Assembly (NCBI RefSeq): GCF_011050415.1
Contig: NZ_DRFS01000008.1
Location: 186,001-250,000 of the forward strand
From: Halomonas sp.
Lineage (GTDB): Bacteria > Pseudomonadota > Gammaproteobacteria > Pseudomonadales > Halomonadaceae
Direction of reading: 5' to 3'
DNA: 64,000 nt
Shown in pieces: positions 58,045 to 64,000 of this stretch. The position numbers and the translations under genes are program-made. The notes under the pieces were generated by a model. The model was not told where the DNA came from. It saw only the letters and a list, made by a program, of their open reading frames with translations, and ran no database searches. Positions within the stretch are counted from its first letter, which is position 1; the number at the start of each line of letters is the position of its first letter.

Positions 58045-59148
58045 ATGAAATTTTCGATTTCCCGAGAGGCGCTGCTACGTCCGCTGACGCTGGTCGCAGG
58101 CGTTGTTGAAAGGCGTCAAACGCTGCCAGTCCTTTCTAACGTGTTGATTCAAGTAGAGGGTGACCAAGTGTCGCTCACCGGCACGGATTTAGAGGTAGAG
58201 CTTATTGGCCGTACTGTGGCTAGCCAAGTTGATCAGGAAGGGTCAGCTACGGTTCCTGCCCGTAAGCTGATGGATATTTGTAAATCGCTGCCTGATCAGT
58301 CAGACATCCAACTTGCGGTTGAAGAAGGGCGTGCCGTACTGCGCAGTGGCCGCTCGCGCTTTACCCTATCAACGCTGCCGGTTGCTGAGTTTCCTAATAT
58401 TGAAGATGCAGACGGTAGTCAGGAAATTAGCGTGCCCCGTGGTACCTTAAAGCACCTGATTGAAGCCACTTCATTTGCCATGGCCCAGCAGGACGTACGT
58501 TATTACCTCAATGGCATGCTGTTGGAAATTCAAAGTAATTTGCTGCGTACGGTAGCAACGGATGGCCACCGTTTAGCCATGTGTTCGCGTCCGATTGAGG
58601 TTTCCGTTAGCCAGTCTCAAAAGCTAATCGTGCCCCGCAAAGGCATTTTAGAGCTTTCACGCTTGCTAGATGATAGCGATGAGCCGGTGAGTCTCACACT
58701 GGGTTCAAGCCATGTGCGTGCGCATACCGGCGACTTCACCTTTACCTCAAAGCTAATTGACGGCAAATTTCCTGATTATGAACGTGTAGTGCCGCGCAAC
58801 GGCGATAAAGTGTTGATTGCTGAACGTGCAGAGCTGCGCCAGGTACTTTCTCGCACGGCAATCTTATCTAATGAAAAATATCGCGGTGTTCGCCTTTATC
58901 TTGAGGAAAATAACTTAAAGGTAATGGCAAATAACCCGGAGCAGGAAGAGGCTGAGGAGAACATCGCCATTGAGTATAACGGTGGGGCGATGGAGGTTGG
59001 TTTTAATGTTGGCTACCTAGTAGATGTATTGACGGTGCTAAATGAGGAGCGGGTGCAAATTACCTTAGCCGATCCCAATAGCAGCGCACTGCTTGAAGAG
59101 CCGGGTGGTGGCGATGCTCTCTATGTTGTCATGCCGATGCGCTTGTAA
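58045..59148 (+). CDS. dnaN: DNA polymerase III subunit beta (sliding clamp)
   Basis: Ring-shaped clamp that tethers polymerase III. The 367-residue protein starts MKFSISREALLRPL, has the three-fold domain structure and ends EEPGGGDALYVVMPMRL, the usual C-terminus. I chose the ATG at 58045, with CGGAG upstream; the longer frame from 57997 adds a non-conserved stretch. 60 bp separate it from dnaA. Confidence 0.97.
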   Translation: MKFSISREALLRPLTLVAGVVERRQTLPVLSNVLIQVEGDQVSLTGTDLEVELIGRTVASQVDQEGSATVPARKLMDICKSLPDQSDIQLAVEEGRAVLRSGRSRFTLSTLPVAEFPNIEDADGSQEISVPRGTLKHLIEATSFAMAQQDVRYYLNGMLLEIQSNLLRTVATDGHRLAMCSRPIEVSVSQSQKLIVPRKGILELSRLLDDSDEPVSLTLGSSHVRAHTGDFTFTSKLIDGKFPDYERVVPRNGDKVLIAERAELRQVLSRTAILSNEKYRGVRLYLEENNLKVMANNPEQEEAEENIAIEYNGGAMEVGFNVGYLVDVLTVLNEERVQITLADPNSSALLEEPGGGDALYVVMPMRL

Positions 59149-59182
59149 GCGGCTTACTTTTGCACGTTAGGCAGGCTCATTT

Positions 59183-59212
59183 AGCGGCGCTTCTGAGATC
59201 AGAAGCGCCGCT
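59183..59212 (+). terminator. Hairpin between dnaN and recF
   Basis: AGCGGCGCTTCTGA (59183-59196) pairs with TCAGAAGCGCCGCT (59199-59212) across a 2-base loop, 35 bp after dnaN. No U-tract follows, so it probably attenuates rather than stops transcription into recF. Its core AGCGGCGCTTCT reappears in the gyrB terminator. Confidence 0.55.
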
Positions 59213-59268
59213 TCCTCGTTTGGTTCAGTGCCTTCTTTCTTCGACGATCTTTAAGTGGTGATGATGCC

Positions 59269-60372
59269 ATGAGCCTGACGCTGCTTAATTTCAATGGATT
59301 GCGTAATTTACAGCCTATTGAGATGTCCCCATCCTCACGCATTAATATTATTAGCGGCGCGAATGGTAGTGGTAAGACCAGTTTACTGGAAGGAATACAT
59401 ATTCTTGGCATGGGGCGTTCTTTTCGTACCCGGCAATTGAAGAATGCTATTCAATCCGATGTGCCCTATATGACCCTCTATGGGCGATTGGCAGGCGAGC
59501 CTGAGGTTACCCTGGGGGTGCGCCGATTGCGTGCCCAGAGGGAGCTTGAGCTGCGTCTTAAAGGCGATAAAAATACCCGTCTAGCACAGCTTGTAGAAGC
59601 GATGCCATTACAGTTGATTAACCCTGATGCTTTCCGTTTACTTGAAGGTTCGCCAGCAGGACGCCGTGAATTTCTCGACTGGGGAGTGTTTCACGTGAAA
59701 CATGACTTTTTGGGAATATGGAAGCGAACCAGACGTGCGTTGAAACATCGGAATGCGCTCCTTAGGCGTGGTAGAATACAACCACAGGAAATCGCAGTGT
59801 GGGAGCAAGAGCTTGCGACTTGGGGCGAGCAAATGGATACATTGCGACGTGCGTGGTTTAGTGAGTTCCTTCCTGTTTTTGAGGAAACGTTAAAGGCGCT
59901 TTTGCCTTTATCAGAACTCTCTTTGCACTATGCTCGAGGCTGGGATAAACAGCGCTCATTGTCATCCGTGCTGCACGATAGCCGTGCGACGGATCAACAG
60001 ATGGGATTTACTCAGCAAGGGCCGCAGCGTGCCGATTTGCGCATACGGGTGAATAAGCAGCCTGCTGTAGAAGTGCTTTCCAGAGGCCAGCAAAAATTAG
60101 TGGTCAGTGCTTTGAAGCTTGCCCAAGGGCGGTTTCTGGAAAGAATAGCGCAGCGTCACTGCATTTATCTTATCGACGATTTACCTGCAGAGCTTGACGA
60201 GCAAAATCGTCAACAGTTCTGCCAATTGCTAGAAGAGATGCAGTGCCAAGCATTTATTACCAGCGTCGAATCTTCTGCATTAAGTAGCATCTGGCGCACT
60301 GATACCTCTGTAAATATGTTTCACGTGAAACATGGCGATCATGGGTTGAGTCATTTAGTGCAGGACAGCTAG
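59269..60372 (+). CDS. recF: DNA replication and repair protein RecF
   Basis: SMC-like ATPase that helps load RecA at gaps. Walker A ISGANGSGKTSLLEG, the C-terminal signature VLSRGQQKLVVSALKLAQG and Walker B IYLIDDLPAELDEQ are intact in 367 residues. Two copies of FHVKH (at 59688-59702 and 60318-60332 in DNA terms) are encoded by perfect parS sites, so the protein carries two segregation sites inside its reading frame. Confidence 0.95.
   Translation: MSLTLLNFNGLRNLQPIEMSPSSRINIISGANGSGKTSLLEGIHILGMGRSFRTRQLKNAIQSDVPYMTLYGRLAGEPEVTLGVRRLRAQRELELRLKGDKNTRLAQLVEAMPLQLINPDAFRLLEGSPAGRREFLDWGVFHVKHDFLGIWKRTRRALKHRNALLRRGRIQPQEIAVWEQELATWGEQMDTLRRAWFSEFLPVFEETLKALLPLSELSLHYARGWDKQRSLSSVLHDSRATDQQMGFTQQGPQRADLRIRVNKQPAVEVLSRGQQKLVVSALKLAQGRFLERIAQRHCIYLIDDLPAELDEQNRQQFCQLLEEMQCQAFITSVESSALSSIWRTDTSVNMFHVKHGDHGLSHLVQDS
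59687..59702. promoter_or_regulatory. parS site 1, inside recF
   Basis: TGTTTCACGTGAAACA, a perfect match to the 16-bp palindromic parS consensus bound by ParB. In the recF frame it codes for the residues FHVKH. Confidence 0.9.
60317..60332. promoter_or_regulatory. parS site 2, near the end of recF
   Basis: A second perfect TGTTTCACGTGAAACA, 630 bp from the first and again coding FHVKH in the recF frame, 40 bp before the recF stop. Confidence 0.9.
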
Positions 60373-60409
60373 TGCAAGCCAGCCAGAGTGGCAGCTTATG
60401 CAAAGGTAG

Positions 60410-62869
<2,460 letters not shown>

Positions 62870-62888
62870 GATCTAATGTTTTTGAGAG

Positions 62889-62904
62889 TGTTTCACGTGA
62901 AACA
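62889..62904. promoter_or_regulatory. parS site 3, after gyrB
   Basis: A third perfect TGTTTCACGTGAAACA, extended by GAG and CTC to a 22-bp palindrome (62886-62907), 20 bp after the gyrB stop. Confidence 0.92.
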
Positions 62905-62945
62905 CTCCTCAATTAAGCATTAACTTCTGTAAAAACTTTCAGTAA

Positions 62946-62986
62946 AAAGAAGCGCCGCTATGGCTACTACATAGCGGCGCTTCTTT
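62946..62986 (+). terminator. Rho-independent terminator of gyrB
   Basis: AAAGAAGCGCCGCTATG (62946-62962) pairs perfectly with 62970-62986 around a 7-base loop, and TATTTT follows. The 17-bp stem shares its core with the dnaN-recF hairpin. Confidence 0.88.
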
Positions 62987-63003
62987 ATTTTAAAACTAAG
63001 AAA

Positions 63004-63135
63004 CCTCTGATTAACTATTGCGTTTGGCCATACTGCGTTAAAAATCGCCTCAAAATGCTCATTTACAACTTGTAAACTCCGCTTTTTCGTTGATTGTTGC
63101 CTTGTCTGGCCTGTGCTCATTACGTTAATCAGAGG
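63004..63135. mobile_element. MITE-like inverted-repeat element
   Basis: CCTCTGATTAAC (63004-63015) and its exact complement GTTAATCAGAGG (63124-63135) bound a 132-bp stretch. Inside is a smaller perfect inverted repeat TTTACAA/TTGTAAA (63062-63068, 63070-63076) and a GGCC on each side. There is no coding capacity. The form suggests a MITE or other dispersed intergenic repeat; only one copy is in the window. The rest of the gap to 63206 shows no gene. Confidence 0.6.
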
Positions 63136-63206
63136 CTCCCAATACAAGGTTTATTGGTTAGCTGTAGTACTGTACGAAACAGTAGCAACACGAAACAGCT
63201 GTTTAA

Positions 63207-63788
63207 TCACCTGCTGCATAGCCAGTCAGTGAATTCCGCCAAATCATTAAAGATACGCGATTTTTCAAGCCCAATGCTTTTCATCTCAGTATTAGCGCCT
63301 TTTCCCGTCCTGACCAGCACGGTACGGCAGCCGACTGCTTCGCCCGCCTGAAGGTCGCGTAAGCTGTCGCCCACCATCCAGCTGCCTTCCAAGGTATTGA
63401 TGCCCAACCGTTGCTGGATTTCTAGCAGTAGTCCCGGCAGCGGTTTACGGCAATCGCAACAATCATCTGGCCCATGGGGGCAGTAGGCGATATGAGCAAT
63501 GCGCCCACCCTGCGCTTCAACAAGCGCGACTAAGCGCTCATGCATGGCATTAAGAATTGCTACATCATAATAGCCACGGCTAATGCCTGATTGGTTCGTG
63601 GCAATAGCGACGGTATAACCTGAGTGAGTTAGCCTCGCGATTGCACCGATGGAGGTAGAATAGGGTATCCACTCTTCTACCGTTTTAATGTAAGCGTCTG
63701 AGTCGTGATTGATGACGCCATCACGATCAAGTATGACAAGTTTATCTGGGATCAGCGTTGCTTCGTGGGAATCTGAAATAGGGGACAT
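63207..63788 (-). CDS. gmhB: D-glycero-beta-D-manno-heptose-1,7-bisphosphate 7-phosphatase
   Basis: HAD phosphatase in the ADP-heptose pathway for the LPS inner core. The nucleophile motif is VILDRDGVIN, then ATNQSGISRGYY and KPLPGLLLEI with MVGDSLRDLQAG; the zinc-binding cysteines and His are in YCPHGPDDCCDCRKP. Length is 193. It follows the next gene on the minus strand by 9 bp and is probably co-transcribed with it. Confidence 0.94.
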   Translation of the reverse strand: MSPISDSHEATLIPDKLVILDRDGVINHDSDAYIKTVEEWIPYSTSIGAIARLTHSGYTVAIATNQSGISRGYYDVAILNAMHERLVALVEAQGGRIAHIAYCPHGPDDCCDCRKPLPGLLLEIQQRLGINTLEGSWMVGDSLRDLQAGEAVGCRTVLVRTGKGANTEMKSIGLEKSRIFNDLAEFTDWLCSR

Positions 63789-63797
63789 TCAATAGCT

Positions 63798-64000
63798 CTA
63801 TTTTTTGCGTAATTGATTATCCAACACTGACAGCGCTTGAAGCGTAATGGCAATCTTTTTCCCATCACTGCCAAATAGTTGAAAGGGGAATCGCTTTAAC
63901 CGTTTAAGGCGCGGCAGTGTGGAGAGAAAGCGTTCTCGAACGGCGGGCTGGGCTTGGCGTAAGCCGTTGAGCAGTGCAGGCGCTAAGCGCTCTCGATGAA
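63798..64000 (-). CDS. Unidentified protein, C-terminal part (cut by window edge)
   Basis: The frame ends with TAG at 63798-63800 and runs open to the window edge, giving about 66 residues: HRERLAPALLNGLRQAQPAV and later LPRLKRLKRFPFQLFGSDGK, ending LDNQLRKK. The segment is strongly basic. It does not match the C-terminus of GlyS, which follows gmhB in some relatives, and I cannot name the family. It lies upstream of gmhB in the same probable operon. Confidence 0.65.
   Translation of the reverse strand, partial: HRERLAPALLNGLRQAQPAVRERFLSTLPRLKRLKRFPFQLFGSDGKKIAITLQALSVLDNQLRKK

Noticed and set aside
63798..64000. GlyS C-terminus by analogy with the Pseudomonas gene order
   Set aside because: The translated end does not resemble the conserved GlyS C-terminus.

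Overview
The window is chromosomal DNA from a gammaproteobacterium, most probably Halomonas or a close relative in the Halomonadaceae. The evidence is moderate-to-high GC protein-coding DNA, a Pseudomonas-like block around the replication origin (rpmH, rnpA, yidC, mnmE, mnmG, rsmG, parA, parB, atp operon, dnaA, dnaN, recF, gyrB), an NhaD-type sodium/proton antiporter, and a Crc protein beside pyrE and rph. No rRNA, tRNA or CRISPR array was seen.

Layout. Bases 1 to about 2.55 kb are the end of a lower-GC genomic island: the C-terminal part of a subtilisin-type protease and a P4-type tyrosine integrase abutting the 3' end of yicC. From 2.55 to 8.7 kb lie yicC, rph, crc, pyrE, trmL and rep. From 8.7 to 23.7 kb lie a diheme cytochrome c5, an acetyltransferase, an OmpR-type two-component pair, a CBS protein, nhaD, glmS, glmU, apbE, uppP, a cation diffusion facilitator and mgtE. 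The complete atpIBEFHAGDC operon (23.8-30.9 kb, minus strand) follows, then parB, parA, rsmG and mnmG.

From 35.6 to 52.1 kb an accessory block separates mnmG from mnmE: a polar amino acid ABC transporter, erpA, argC, a ClC chloride protein, a tetrapyrrole/thiamine cluster (hemJ, thiD, hemL), an AT-rich patch with a CsgD-like LuxR regulator, rdgB, hemW, an OmpA-like lipoprotein, rlmJ, an esterase and a LysR regulator. The origin block resumes at 52.1 kb with mnmE, yidC, rnpA, rpmH, then dnaA, dnaN, recF, gyrB, and the window ends in gmhB and a partial gene.

Functionally, replication initiation (dnaA, dnaN, recF, gyrB, DnaA boxes), segregation (parA, parB and three perfect parS sites), energy and ion balance (ATP synthase, NhaD, MgtE, CDF, ClC), cell-envelope precursors (glmS, glmU, uppP, gmhB) and haem/Fe-S supply (hemJ, hemL, hemW, erpA) dominate. 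I found no clear-cut new multi-gene system inside the window. The points most worth following are the two separate DnaA-box clusters about 20 kb apart, parS sites embedded in the recF reading frame, 13-bp-period tandem repeats at three intergenic sites, a MITE-like element after gyrB, and the island edge at yicC, whose cargo lies mostly outside the window.
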